From positions 1 to 23,601 of the forward strand of contig CAMLRZ010000015.1 in assembly GCA_946482575.1 (NCBI GenBank): a stretch of DNA of 23,601 bases, in the 5' to 3' direction. This document shows positions 13,878 to 21,524 of this stretch, in pieces. The stretch's first letter is position 1. Every line of letters begins with the position of its first letter. The notes under the pieces are model-generated. The model saw only the letters and a program-made list of their open reading frames with translations. It had not been told where the DNA came from and made no database searches. The translations under genes and the position numbers were made by a program. This stretch comes from an uncultured Candidatus Saccharibacteria bacterium. Lineage in GTDB: Bacteria; Patescibacteria; Saccharimonadia; Saccharimonadales; UBA4665.

Positions 13878-15181
13878 TTTGCACTAAAGTTCTGGCGAAG
13901 CCACTCGTCCAGGCTGCCACCGCCACCACCAGCCATGCCTACTACCATTGCACCTTCGGCAAGATGCTTTTTGATAGCTTCCACTAACTGCTCGTCTTTT
14001 TTGGCAGCTACGGCAATAGAGGGGTCACTTAGGTGTGTAATAAGTTCAGACGGTTCCAAAACAGGTTGATCGGGGTCTTCGCGAGCCAAATAGATCGGCA
14101 GCCAATACACCTTGCTGGCGCCACTAAAGCAATCGCCGTAGTCGTCCATCATAAAATATTGTCGTCGGTTAGTCAGCGGTTCATACAATACAACAAGTTC
14201 TTGGTTGCGCAGATCGGCTTGCTCTAGCGCAGCACTCATAGCGCCGCGAATCTTTTCGGGGGTGTGCGCGTAATCGCTGTACAGATTTGGCGCAATGACT
14301 TCCATACGGCGCTGTAAACCAGGGAAGCGGTTCATGGCTGCCACTAGATCTTCTAGCGGCGTGTCGGTAAGTTGTTGCACCGTTTGTATGGTCAGCCACG
14401 CGTCCAAGCGGTTGTATTTGCCCAGTAATGCCAGCCCCGAAATAGCTGGATTGTCGCTCTGCTCCACCTGTAGGGTGCTGGTATTTTCGCTGGAGTTAAG
14501 GCCTAGGTATTCGTAGTCTTCTTGCCACAACACGGTGCTTTTACTCTGGGAAATAAATTCAACAAACGCCTGCTGGTAATCTTCGCGGGTGGGGAAGACC
14601 TCGTGATGGTCCCACGTAACACCGGTTATCAAGCTGATATATGGCTTGAACGCCAAAAAGTTGCGGTCAAATTCATCACATTCGTACACAAAATAGCGTG
14701 AATCTGGCTGGTAGGTCCCCATGTCGCCAAAGCTAATCTTGGCGCCAACCGAATAACTTACGGGAAGGTTCAATTGCTGGAAAAGCCAAATAACCATAGC
14801 GGTAGTGGTGGTCTTGCCGTGAGTGCCAGCCACGGCCACTAACTGCAGGTTTTTGTCGGATAAAATTTGGTTAAGCAATTCGTCACGTTTGCTCATGCGA
14901 ATCTGTTGCTCACGGCAGAACTCCAACTCGGGAGCATGGGGGTTTTCAATAGCCACCGCCGACGAATACACATACCAGTCAATCGGATCCTTGCTATGCG
15001 CTGCCGCAATTTGATCACGATCTTGCCCAATGTGAATGTCGGTAATGCCATGCTTGCGCAGATAGGCGATGTATTGCGAGTCCTGTTTGTCTGAGCCTGA
15101 CACCGTATAGCCGGCTTGTTTTGCAATGAGAGCGAGCGGACCGATGGCCGTGCCACCGATTCCAGAGAAGAAAATATGCAT
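13874..15181 (-). CDS. murC: MurC-type UDP-N-acetylmuramate ligase
   Basis: The 435-residue enzyme should add the first amino acid (normally L-alanine) to UDP-N-acetylmuramic acid in peptidoglycan synthesis. The N-terminal Rossmann domain starts HIFFSGIGGTAIGPLALIAK, the P-loop is VAGTHGKTTTT (117-127), ECDEFDRNFLAFKP and WDHHEVFPT follow as the Mur central-domain motifs, and DYAHTPEKIRGAM begins the C-terminal domain. MurC is favoured over MurD or MurE by the N-terminal GIGG sequence and size. Mpl, which attaches recycled tripeptide, has the same architecture and cannot be excluded; the C-terminal ends of both differ subtly. The gene starts at the ATG 15181-15179, only six bases after the -10 box TGGTACACT, so it should be leaderless. 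Confidence 0.85.
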   Translation of the reverse strand: MHIFFSGIGGTAIGPLALIAKQAGYTVSGSDKQDSQYIAYLRKHGITDIHIGQDRDQIAAAHSKDPIDWYVYSSAVAIENPHAPELEFCREQQIRMSKRDELLNQILSDKNLQLVAVAGTHGKTTTTAMVIWLFQQLNLPVSYSVGAKISFGDMGTYQPDSRYFVYECDEFDRNFLAFKPYISLITGVTWDHHEVFPTREDYQQAFVEFISQSKSTVLWQEDYEYLGLNSSENTSTLQVEQSDNPAISGLALLGKYNRLDAWLTIQTVQQLTDTPLEDLVAAMNRFPGLQRRMEVIAPNLYSDYAHTPEKIRGAMSAALEQADLRNQELVVLYEPLTNRRQYFMMDDYGDCFSGASKVYWLPIYLAREDPDQPVLEPSELITHLSDPSIAVAAKKDEQLVEAIKKHLAEGAMVVGMAGGGGGSLDEWLRQNFSAN

Positions 15182-15196
15182 ACACTCAGTGTACCA
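15181..15196. promoter_or_regulatory. murC promoter with perfect palindrome at the -10 box
   Basis: On the minus strand TGGTACACT (15188-15196) is an extended -10 box six bases from the murC start. TACACT-C-AGTGTA (15181-15193) is a perfect palindrome, so the same bases offer a TACACT on the plus strand too. A further plus-strand TGCTACACT lies at 15206-15214 upstream of the divergent gene. Confidence 0.5.
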
Positions 15197-15237
15197 TGTC
15201 TGATGTGCTACACTGTAAAAAGCCTACGGTTACAACT

Positions 15238-15846
15238 ATGGATAAAAAATACTGGCATCACTTTTGGACACATTATATTAAGCCCGTCAAAATTTGGTAT
15301 TTGCTGGCCGCCATACCGGTCTGCCTAATAGTGAGTGGTTTTGCGCTGCGTCACAATAACCAAACAATGGGCAAATTGCGGGACGCCGTTTATACTGCTG
15401 ATCAAAATAATGGTAACGTGGTGGCGGCGCTGCAAAAGTTGCAGACCTACGTGACATCGCACATGAACACCAACTTAGCCACCAATACGTCAGTGTATCC
15501 GCCCATTCAGCTCAAGTACACCTATCAGCGGCTTAAAGATGAAGCTAACGCGAAAGCGGCAGCAGCAAACGCCGATCTGTATACGACCGCTCAAAAAGTT
15601 TGTGAGGCGCAGAACCCGTCTGATTTCTCGGGCCGCAACCGTGTGCCGTGTATTGAGGCGTACGTGAGTTCGCATGGCGGAGTCAAAGCTGCGACTATAC
15701 CCGACAGTATGTACAAGTTTAATTTTGCTTCGCCAACGTGGTCGCCAGACTTTGCAGGCTGGTCACTAGTGGTCACCGCTCTTCTGGGAGTATTATTGGT
15801 TGTTCGTATAATCTTAGAACTGACACTTCCTCGTCTAACTAAATAG
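15238..15846 (+). CDS. Two-helix membrane protein with extracytoplasmic loop, function unknown
   Basis: The 202-residue product has a membrane helix at ~19-36 (IWYLLAAIPVCLIVSGFAL), a large loop of ~130 residues with helical Ala-rich sections and two cysteines (~119 and ~134), and a second membrane helix near the C-terminus (~170-192). The likely topology is both termini inside and the loop outside; its cysteines could form a disulfide. I chose the ATG at 15238 because an in-frame upstream ATG at 15196 lies before or within the promoter (TGCTACACT, 15206-15214). No ribosome binding site is obvious. It stands divergent to murC and back to back with the P-loop kinase gene (stops adjoin at 15846/15847). 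No known family was recognised. Confidence 0.75.
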   Translation: MDKKYWHHFWTHYIKPVKIWYLLAAIPVCLIVSGFALRHNNQTMGKLRDAVYTADQNNGNVVAALQKLQTYVTSHMNTNLATNTSVYPPIQLKYTYQRLKDEANAKAAAANADLYTTAQKVCEAQNPSDFSGRNRVPCIEAYVSSHGGVKAATIPDSMYKFNFASPTWSPDFAGWSLVVTALLGVLLVVRIILELTLPRLTK

Positions 15847-16404
15847 CTAGACGGCTGCTTGCTGGCGCATTTCCTCTAGATGTGCGCGAATGGTCTGTGA
15901 AACAACACTGATAGATGGATGGTAATCATCGGTAGTGTCTACTTCTATGCAAGGCTGGCCTAAGTCCAGGGGAACTGACACATCCGGGTATATTTCGTCC
16001 AGGTGCTTCATAAAACCCGCGACCCACGAAGTGTCGCCAGGCTTAGCCATTTCACGATCGTAAAAGCGTTGGTTCTCGTTGCTAGCCCGACAGTGGACTT
16101 GTACAACGTGCGCTTTAGGTAGCAAAGGCAGCAGATCTTTTTCTGATTTTCCCTTGTATAATGTGCAGTCTATGACAGCACTTATATTTGCTGCAATAAG
16201 GCTATGCAGAAAATTATAAAAGGCGGGAATGCCGTCATGTTGGCGGTTGAATGGGGTGTCAGCGTAAGTGAATAACATTGAGTCAAATACACGATCACGC
16301 TCGATGTGGAATATATTCATGGTTGCGGCAAGCTGTGTTGCGAAGGTTGTTTTGCCCGATCCAGGCGCTCCGCTGACTAAAATAATGAGTGGTTTATTGG
16401 TCAT
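15847..16404 (-). CDS. P-loop kinase of the AAA_33 / zeta-toxin-like type
   Basis: The 185-residue protein has a clear Walker A motif, SGAPGSGKTTFATQLA (residues ~11-26), followed by HIERDRVFDSMLFTY, where a charged residue after the second strand would bind the phosphoryl acceptor, and VIDCTLYKGKSEKDL as the Walker B-like strand. A Arg-rich lid (HCRASNENQRFYDREM) comes next. This is the fold of small-molecule kinases such as gluconate, shikimate or chloramphenicol 3-O-phosphotransferase and zeta-like proteins. The substrate is unknown. No antitoxin gene is beside it, so a toxin role is not supported. The promoter TGGTATACT lies nine bases before the ATG (16404-16402). It follows the His-rich membrane protein gene on the same strand after a terminator-like hairpin. 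Confidence 0.8.
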   Translation of the reverse strand: MTNKPLIILVSGAPGSGKTTFATQLAATMNIFHIERDRVFDSMLFTYADTPFNRQHDGIPAFYNFLHSLIAANISAVIDCTLYKGKSEKDLLPLLPKAHVVQVHCRASNENQRFYDREMAKPGDTSWVAGFMKHLDEIYPDVSVPLDLGQPCIEVDTTDDYHPSISVVSQTIRAHLEEMRQQAAV

Positions 16405-16413
16405 AATCAGTGC

Positions 16414-16422
16414 AGTATACCA
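16414..16422 (-). promoter_or_regulatory. Extended -10 promoter of the kinase gene, near-leaderless
   Basis: On the minus strand TGGTATACT, a near-consensus extended -10 box, ends nine bases before the ATG, predicting about three untranslated bases. It lies directly downstream of the terminator of the preceding gene. Confidence 0.55.
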
Positions 16423-16424
16423 CT

Positions 16425-16453
16425 AAAATAGCCCGGTTTTAGCCGGGCTATTT
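16425..16453 (-). terminator. Terminator of the His-rich membrane protein gene
   Basis: AAATAGCCCGG and CCGGGCTATTT form a perfect 11-pair stem with a six-base loop; on the minus strand the stem ends in TATTTTAG, a modest T-run. It separates the upstream gene from the kinase gene. Confidence 0.7.
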
Positions 16454-16473
16454 GGAGTTTGCTCAAGCCGTAA

Positions 16474-17259
16474 CTATCGTCCAGTAGTGGGGCTCGTGCT
16501 GGTGCCTGTGTTGCCAGTGCTGCTGGAACCCGTAGTACCAGTAGCTCCCGTTGTTCCTGTTGTAGTGGAACTACCGGTAGCGTTTTGTGTAGTACTGCCA
16601 GTGTTGGAGCTTTGGTTTGAGCTGCCAGTGTTAGTAGTACATTGCTGACCATTTGGATTCTGCTTAACCCATTCTTTGATGGTCTTAACCACGGTGCTGC
16701 TGTCTTTGAGGTTCTCCCAGAAAGTAACTTGATCGCGGTTGATAACCATTTGGTCGTAAGGACCGTGCAATTCACATCCAAGCTTTACAAGTGTGAAGTT
16801 GTTGCTTGCTGTGCTGCTGGCGTTTGCGTCCGTAGACGTGCTGTTTGAGCTCAGGTAAAAGACGTTTTGCAGGTTGTAGTATCGAGAAGTAGAAGAGGTT
16901 ACTTTACCAAAGTAGACCTGTCCGTTGTTCAGGAATACCGCCTGGTATTTGTCTTCCATGACGTATTGGCCTTCGTTCGGGTTGCTGCTGCGTAGCAGGA
17001 AAGCGATTGCTAATGCCAGAATAGTTACCGAAAACAGAAGTACCACGTTTGCTAAGCGCAGCCAACCTGGCATGCGATGCCAGTAACCACCGTGTTTTTC
17101 GTGGTCATGGTTATCGTGATTGTGTTGCGCCTGCGATGACACGCTGCCTTGAGCATGGTTTGTCATTTCTGACACTGAAGGACCATGTGGAGCTTGCGTA
17201 GCGCGACCTGGTTGCCCTGATTGGCCATTCTGGCCAGTATTACGGTTTAAAAAATCCAT
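16474..17259 (-). CDS. His-rich single-pass membrane protein with Ser/Thr/Gly repeat tail
   Basis: The 261-residue protein has a polar N-terminus with a histidine cluster (HNHDNHDHEKH, residues ~46-56), one membrane helix at ~69-89 (LANVVLLFSVTILALAIAFLL), a compact ~115-residue extracytoplasmic domain containing YQAVFLNNGQVYFGKVTSST, and a C-terminal ~60-residue tail of Ser/Thr/Gly/Asn repeats (units such as TGTTGATGTTGSS). The start at 17259-17257 has GGGGG five bases before it; an upstream in-frame ATG (17445) would lie beyond the TATAAT -10 box. Proteins of this plan are common as hypothetical membrane proteins in Saccharibacteria, but the function is unknown to me. The histidine cluster may bind metal; the tail looks like a flexible surface stalk. 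Confidence 0.8.
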   Translation of the reverse strand: MDFLNRNTGQNGQSGQPGRATQAPHGPSVSEMTNHAQGSVSSQAQHNHDNHDHEKHGGYWHRMPGWLRLANVVLLFSVTILALAIAFLLRSSNPNEGQYVMEDKYQAVFLNNGQVYFGKVTSSTSRYYNLQNVFYLSSNSTSTDANASSTASNNFTLVKLGCELHGPYDQMVINRDQVTFWENLKDSSTVVKTIKEWVKQNPNGQQCTTNTGSSNQSSNTGSTTQNATGSSTTTGTTGATGTTGSSSTGNTGTSTSPTTGR

Positions 17260-17286
17260 TATATCCCCCGCCCAATTTATTGAGTG

Positions 17287-17292
17287 ATTATA
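17287..17292 (-). promoter_or_regulatory. Consensus -10 box of the His-rich membrane protein gene
   Basis: On the minus strand TATAAT lies 27 bases before the ATG, leaving a leader of about 21 bases that includes the GGGGG ribosome binding site. Confidence 0.55.
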
Positions 17293-17347
17293 GCCATAAG
17301 TGTAATACAAACATGCGGTAGTTTGCAACTGCCCCCGAGAAAAACTG

Positions 17348-17386
17348 TTGACAAAAGAAAAAACAACGGGGTATGGTAGGGATACC
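17348..17386 (+). promoter_or_regulatory. Promoter of the 65-residue protein gene, with inverted repeat
   Basis: A consensus -35 TTGACA (17348-17353), an 18-base spacer and TATGGT (17372-17377) form the promoter. GGTAT (17370-17374) and ATACC (17382-17386) are an inverted repeat overlapping the -10 box and start site, a possible operator. Confidence 0.6.
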
Positions 17387-17420
17387 ATTACTAATCCATA
17401 AGAGAGGGAAAAAACTAGAA

Positions 17421-17618
17421 ATGGCATACAAGCACACAAACTCAAAGGGTGTTACTTACTACCTCAACTCAAAGAACGTTGTTCTCCGCGGTGGTAAAGA
17501 GCAGACTATTTACTACTTCAGTAAGGACGAACGCCCAGAGGGTTGCGACCTTCCTGCAGGCTACGAAGTAAACGAAAACCCACGCAACGGTTTCCTTACC
17601 GTAAAGCGCAGCAAATAG
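17421..17618 (+). CDS. Small basic conserved-looking protein of 65 residues
   Basis: The product starts MAYKHTNSKGVTYYLNSKNV and continues with LRGGKEQTIYYFSKDERPEG, ending in FLTVKRSK. It has repeated beta-strand-like Tyr-Tyr patterns and a central VxLRGG turn, consistent with a small beta-sheet protein. I have a general impression of similar short proteins in many bacteria but know no function. The ATG at 17421 is used because an upstream in-frame ATG (17373) falls inside the promoter. AGAGGG lies ~10 bases before the start. With its own consensus -35 box and a 12-pair terminator the gene is a self-contained transcription unit, probably strongly expressed. No neighbour suggests a pathway. 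Confidence 0.75.
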   Translation: MAYKHTNSKGVTYYLNSKNVVLRGGKEQTIYYFSKDERPEGCDLPAGYEVNENPRNGFLTVKRSK

Positions 17619-17630
17619 CTAGTTTTTCAA

Positions 17631-17666
17631 AAAGCACCTTGGCGTGTCTATCTCCAAGGTGCTTTT
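17631..17666 (+). terminator. Terminator after the 65-residue protein gene
   Basis: AAAGCACCTTGG (17631-17642) and CCAAGGTGCTTT (17654-17665) form a perfect 12-pair stem with an 11-base loop, followed by a short T-run. The A-run before it gives it activity on the minus strand as well. Confidence 0.8.
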
Positions 17667-17694
17667 GATTGCAATCCCTCTCTCATCTCTTGAC

Positions 17695-17711
17695 CTCAGT
17701 GCTATACTGAG
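17695..17711 (+). promoter_or_regulatory. Promoter and inverted repeat before the first ABC operon
   Basis: The extended -10 TGCTATACT (17700-17708) is embedded in CTCAGT-GCTAT-ACTGAG, a perfect six-pair inverted repeat. The ATG at 17717 follows eight bases after the -10 box, so the mRNA would be almost leaderless. The repeat could be a repressor site. Confidence 0.5.
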
Positions 17712-17716
17712 TACAT

Positions 17717-18475
17717 ATGCAAAAAGCTATTCTTAAAGTTAAAGATCTACAAAAGTCCTACAACAACGTAAAAGTTGTTAATGGCATTAATTTTGAAGTC
17801 AAAAAAGGCGAAATCTTTGGCATCTTGGGGCCAAACGGTGCAGGTAAAACCACCACACTCGAGATGATCGAAGCATTGCGTCCTATTGACGGTGGCCAGG
17901 TAACTATTGACGGCGTTGACGTTGCCACACATCCGTACGAAATCCGTGCCATGATTGGTGTGCAGCCGCAAAGCCCGGCTTTTCAGGACAAAACTAAACT
18001 ATCCGAGCTGATCGAGATGTTCGCTTCGGCGTACGGCGAAAAAGTAAATGCTACTGAGTTCCTAAAAGACGTAAACCTGCTAGAGAAGGCCGACAGCTTT
18101 GTGGAGAACCTCAGTGGCGGCCAAAAGCAGCGCTTCAGTATTGCTGCTGCTTTGGTGCACAGCCCTAAGGTATTCTTTATGGACGAACCAACTACCGGCC
18201 TTGACCCGCAGGCCCGTCGCCACCTTTGGCAATTAGTTCAAGAGGTCCGAGACCGCGGTATCAGCGTTATCCTGACCACGCACTACATGGATGAGGCCGA
18301 GGTATTGTGTGACCGAATCGCCGTGATGGATAACGGCAACATCATTGCACTGGATACTCCACAAAATCTGATTAAAGATCTGCTGAAACGCGGCTTCAAA
18401 AAGAAACAACACGTGGAGCAGGCAAACCTCGAAGACGTATTTATTGACTTAACCGGCAAGGAGTTGCGAGGTTAA
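17717..18475 (+). CDS. ABC-2 type exporter, ATPase subunit
   Basis: The 252-residue ATPase has Walker A GPNGAGKTTT (38-47), the Q-loop region VQPQSPAFQDKTKL (82-95), signature LSGGQKQRF (132-140), Walker B VFFMDEPTTGLDP (152-164) and the H-loop TTHYMDEAEVLCDRI. This is the DrrA/CcmA/NodI-like class of ABC-2 exporters. It works with the permease that begins one base after its stop codon. The substrate may be a lipid, glycan, drug or peptide; nothing here decides. The C-terminus (KRGFKKKQHVEQANLEDVFI) carries the usual LEDVFI ending of this class. Confidence 0.93.
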   Translation: MQKAILKVKDLQKSYNNVKVVNGINFEVKKGEIFGILGPNGAGKTTTLEMIEALRPIDGGQVTIDGVDVATHPYEIRAMIGVQPQSPAFQDKTKLSELIEMFASAYGEKVNATEFLKDVNLLEKADSFVENLSGGQKQRFSIAAALVHSPKVFFMDEPTTGLDPQARRHLWQLVQEVRDRGISVILTTHYMDEAEVLCDRIAVMDNGNIIALDTPQNLIKDLLKRGFKKKQHVEQANLEDVFIDLTGKELRG

Positions 18476-18476
18476 T

Positions 18477-19595
18477 ATGAACAATCTGAAACGCAAACTA
18501 TTTACCGTTGGTATTTTTGTAAAAATCAACACCCGTCGCTTTTTCCGCGACAAGACAGCTATCTTCTTTACGGTAGCATTCCCACTTATCTTCTTGTTTG
18601 TATTTGGCGGTATCTTTGGCAAGAACAGTGGCACCTCGTTTAAGGTAGCGATAATCAACGAGTCAAACTCAACCTTTGCCAAGAAGTTTGTTGATGAATC
18701 CAAAAAGAACAGCCTATTCAAGATTGACGAAAAAGCCAAAACATTGGATGAGGCCAACGAAAGCATGTCGCATGGCCAGCTTGACGCGGCTATTGTGCTG
18801 CCCAAAGACTTCGGTAACGTGCAGGGTACTAACAAATACCCATCAGGTAACGCACAGGTTATCTACACCCAAAATAACCAGCAGGCTGGTGCCGCGCTGG
18901 CCTCAATTTTGGATGCCGAATTTAAAGGTATTAACAGCCAGTTCGTAAACACCAAAATGCCATTTACCGTGACGGCCAAAGAGTCAAACACGCACAGTCT
19001 GTCTTCGTTCGACTATACCTTTGCTGGTCTGTTAGGCTTCTCGATTATGGGTATTGGTATCTTTGGGCCCATCAACGTCTTCCCAGAACTTAAAAAACAG
19101 GGTATCTTGCGCCGATTGCACACTACGCCTCTGCGTGTTTGGCAGTACTTCTTGGCAACCATGGCCTCGCAAGCAGTTATCGGCTTGCTTACTATGGTCG
19201 TACAGTTTGCCGTTGCTATCAGCGTGTTCCACTTAAAACTTGTAGGCAACGTATTTGAGCTCTCGCTGTTCCTAACCCTCAGTATCATCATGATTTTGGG
19301 TATTGGTCTGGCCGTTGGTGGTTGGGCCAAGAACGAGCGTCAAGCGGCACCGCTTGCCAACATTGTGGTGTTTCCTATGATGTTCCTGAGCGGCACGTTC
19401 TTCCCACGCTTTTTGATGCCAGAGTGGCTACAAAACGTTACCAACTATATTCCGTTGAGTCCCGTTATTGATGGTGTGCGCCTGATCGCTACCGAAGGTA
19501 AAACACTGATCGAGATCGCACCGCAAGTTGGGCTAGTAGCCTTGTGGGCAGTAGTTGTTTACGCAATTGCGTTCCGCGTTTTCCGCTGGGAGTAG
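18477..19595 (+). CDS. ABC-2 type exporter, permease subunit
   Basis: The 372-residue permease has one membrane helix near the N-terminus (~25-48; FTVAFPLIFLFVFGGIFG), a large extracytoplasmic domain of ~130 residues containing VAIINESNSTFAKKFVDESK, and about five helices in the C-terminal half, ending with a conserved ABC-2 motif (GTFFPRFLMPEWLQNV, YIPLSPVIDGVR). This is the YhgE/DrrB-like ABC2_membrane_3 plan. The gene starts one base after the ATPase stop codon with GAGG five bases before the ATG. The two subunits form one exporter in the cytoplasmic membrane. The substrate is unknown. Confidence 0.92.
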   Translation: MNNLKRKLFTVGIFVKINTRRFFRDKTAIFFTVAFPLIFLFVFGGIFGKNSGTSFKVAIINESNSTFAKKFVDESKKNSLFKIDEKAKTLDEANESMSHGQLDAAIVLPKDFGNVQGTNKYPSGNAQVIYTQNNQQAGAALASILDAEFKGINSQFVNTKMPFTVTAKESNTHSLSSFDYTFAGLLGFSIMGIGIFGPINVFPELKKQGILRRLHTTPLRVWQYFLATMASQAVIGLLTMVVQFAVAISVFHLKLVGNVFELSLFLTLSIIMILGIGLAVGGWAKNERQAAPLANIVVFPMMFLSGTFFPRFLMPEWLQNVTNYIPLSPVIDGVRLIATEGKTLIEIAPQVGLVALWAVVVYAIAFRVFRWE

Positions 19596-19638
19596 TTCCA
19601 ATTTTGGCCTAATTGTGGCATAATATAGTAAAACTACT

Positions 19639-20589
19639 ATGAATATGCTTGCCCAATTACCACGCCCCTTTTTTGTCTTGGCGCCTATGGACGATGTCAC
19701 CGACACCGTGTTTCGTCAGATCATTGCGCAAACCGCTGCTCCTGATCTGTATTTTACGGAGTTCGTAAACGTTGATGGTTTGCAGAGCCCGGGCCGTCCG
19801 CACCTAATGAAAAAGCTCAAAAAAGCTGCTGGCGAGCATCCTATTGTGGCGCAAATTTGGGGCAAAGACCCCGAAAAGTACTACAAAACCGCCCAAGAAT
19901 TAGTAAGTATGGGTTTTGACGGCATCGACATTAATATGGGATGCCCAGCTAAGCCAGTGATCAAAAATGGTTGTTGTAGCGCCTTGATCGAAAATCGCCC
20001 GCTTGCTCTGGAGATCATTAAGGCCACACAAGAAGGTGCAGCTGGCCACGTTCCGGTAAGCGTCAAAACCCGGCTCGGCTTTCGTCAGATCGACCTTACT
20101 TGGCACGAATTATTGCTACAGCAGAACCTGGACATGCTTACGGTGCACGGCCGAACGCAACGCGAAATGAGCGCGGTGCCGGCGCATTGGGATAAGATTG
20201 GCGAGATCCGTGAGTTGCGCGATAAACTGGCGCCTCAGACGGTGTTGGTGGGTAACGGTGACGTGCAAAACCGCCAGCAGGGCGAAGCCTTAGCTCAACA
20301 ATATGGCTTGGACGGCATTATGATAGGCCGTGGTATTTTTCATGATCCATATGCCTTTGCTGCCAAAAGCCCTTGGTTGGACTTTACCAGGGAGCAGCGC
20401 ATTGAATTATTTAAAAAACACGTAGAATTATTCCAACAAACCTGGACCGATCGCGATCGCGCCATTGTAACGCTCAACAAGTTCTGCAAAGTGTACATCA
20501 ATCACTTTGATGGAGCCAAAGAACTGCGTGAGCAACTGATGAACACCACCAGTAGCGCAGAAATCTTACGCATACTCGAAGCCGCCTAG
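19639..20589 (+). CDS. dus: tRNA-dihydrouridine synthase
   Basis: The 316-residue flavoenzyme reduces specific uridines in the tRNA D-loop to dihydrouridine using FMN and NAD(P)H. The TIM-barrel domain starts with FVLAPMDDVTDTVFRQI (12-28), with MDDVTD where most Dus proteins have MAGVTD. Cys102, in INMGCPAKPVIKNGCC (98-113), is the expected catalytic acid. HGRTQREM carries the FMN phosphate/tRNA-contact histidine, and GNGDVQN plus GIMIGRGIFHDPYAFA close the barrel. The C-terminal helical domain (~250-316) is normal. Which position (20, 16 or 17) is modified cannot be judged. The start may be Met1 or Met3. A TATAGT -10-like box ends nine bases before the ATG and there is no Shine-Dalgarno site. 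It sits between two ABC operons. Confidence 0.92.
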   Translation: MNMLAQLPRPFFVLAPMDDVTDTVFRQIIAQTAAPDLYFTEFVNVDGLQSPGRPHLMKKLKKAAGEHPIVAQIWGKDPEKYYKTAQELVSMGFDGIDINMGCPAKPVIKNGCCSALIENRPLALEIIKATQEGAAGHVPVSVKTRLGFRQIDLTWHELLLQQNLDMLTVHGRTQREMSAVPAHWDKIGEIRELRDKLAPQTVLVGNGDVQNRQQGEALAQQYGLDGIMIGRGIFHDPYAFAAKSPWLDFTREQRIELFKKHVELFQQTWTDRDRAIVTLNKFCKVYINHFDGAKELREQLMNTTSSAEILRILEAA

Positions 20590-20603
20590 TATATACTGGG
20601 AGT
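20587..20603 (+). promoter_or_regulatory. Promoter and palindrome before the second ABC operon, leaderless
   Basis: TATACT (20592-20597) lies exactly six bases before the ATG at 20604, predicting an mRNA that begins at the start codon. AGTATATACT (20588-20597) is a perfect palindrome, flanked by CC and GG, and overlaps the -10 box and the dus stop codon. Confidence 0.5.
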
Positions 20604-21524
20604 ATGATTAAAGCAGAACATCTGTCCAAGCGCTATCGTAAGAAGATAGCAGTGGACGACATCTCATTTGAAGTAAAAACGGGTCGGGTAACCGGATTCC
20701 TGGGGCCAAACGGCGCTGGTAAGTCAACCACCATGCGTTTAATGCTGGGTCTCGACAACGGTAGCGGCCAAACAACATTCGACGGCAAGCGCCTGTACGA
20801 TTACACACGACCTGCCAGCATGGTTGGTATTTTGTTGGAAGCCAAGGCGTTTCACCCTACGCGTACTGCCGAAAATCACTTGCGGGTGTTAGCAGCGGCG
20901 GGCGGCGTGCCAGACAGTCGTGTCGACGAAGTTCTGGATATAGTCGGACTTACCGATGTCGCGGGCAAAGGACCGGGCAAATTTAGCTTGGGCATGGCGC
21001 AGCGTTTGGGTATTGCTGCAGCAATTTTGGACAAACCCAAATATCTTATTTTGGACGAGCCGGCTAACGGCCTTGATCCAGAGGGTATTGCCTGGTTGCG
21101 TCAATTTATTAAAGACTATGCCGACCAAGGCAATGCCGTGTTTATTTCCAGCCACTTGCTGAGTGAAATGTCGCAAATGGCGGACGACTTAGTGGTTATT
21201 GGTCGTGGTAAGCTGATCGCCAACACGTCAATGCAGTCGATTATTGACGGCAGCACTCACTCTAGTGTGTTTGTGCGCACCAGCAATCAAAGCAAGCTAG
21301 AGAGCTCACTCAAAAAAGCCAACCTTACGTTCACCGTTCAAGACAAAGGTTTATCAGTGCAAGGCACCAAGACTGACGAAGTTGGTCACCTGGCATTTGA
21401 AGCTGGGCTGACAGTGCTGGAACTAAGCAGTAGGTCGGCATCGCTCGAAGAGGCATTTTTGGAGTTAACCTCGGGCACCGAAGAATACCAGGCACGCACC
21501 ACTGCCGCCAAGGAGGAAAAATAA
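20604..21524 (+). CDS. ABC-2 type exporter, ATPase subunit (BcrA-like)
   Basis: The 306-residue ATPase has Walker A GPNGAGKSTT (34-43), a degenerate signature FSLGMAQRLGIAAA in place of LSGGQ, Walker B YLILDEPANGLDPEGI and the H-loop SSHLLSEMSQM. The SLGMxQR signature and the long C-terminal segment (~225-306) are characteristic of the BcrA/lantibiotic-immunity group of ABC-2 ATPases, several of which give resistance to membrane-active antibiotics; export of another substrate is equally possible. The stop codon overlaps the permease start (TAATG), with AAGGAGG seven to eight bases before that start. Confidence 0.92.
   Translation: MIKAEHLSKRYRKKIAVDDISFEVKTGRVTGFLGPNGAGKSTTMRLMLGLDNGSGQTTFDGKRLYDYTRPASMVGILLEAKAFHPTRTAENHLRVLAAAGGVPDSRVDEVLDIVGLTDVAGKGPGKFSLGMAQRLGIAAAILDKPKYLILDEPANGLDPEGIAWLRQFIKDYADQGNAVFISSHLLSEMSQMADDLVVIGRGKLIANTSMQSIIDGSTHSSVFVRTSNQSKLESSLKKANLTFTVQDKGLSVQGTKTDEVGHLAFEAGLTVLELSSRSASLEEAFLELTSGTEEYQARTTAAKEEK

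Noticed and set aside
15847..16404. Zeta-type toxin of a toxin-antitoxin pair
   Set aside because: The P-loop fold is shared with many metabolite kinases and no antitoxin gene is adjacent; the neighbour at 16474-17259 is a membrane protein with its own terminator.
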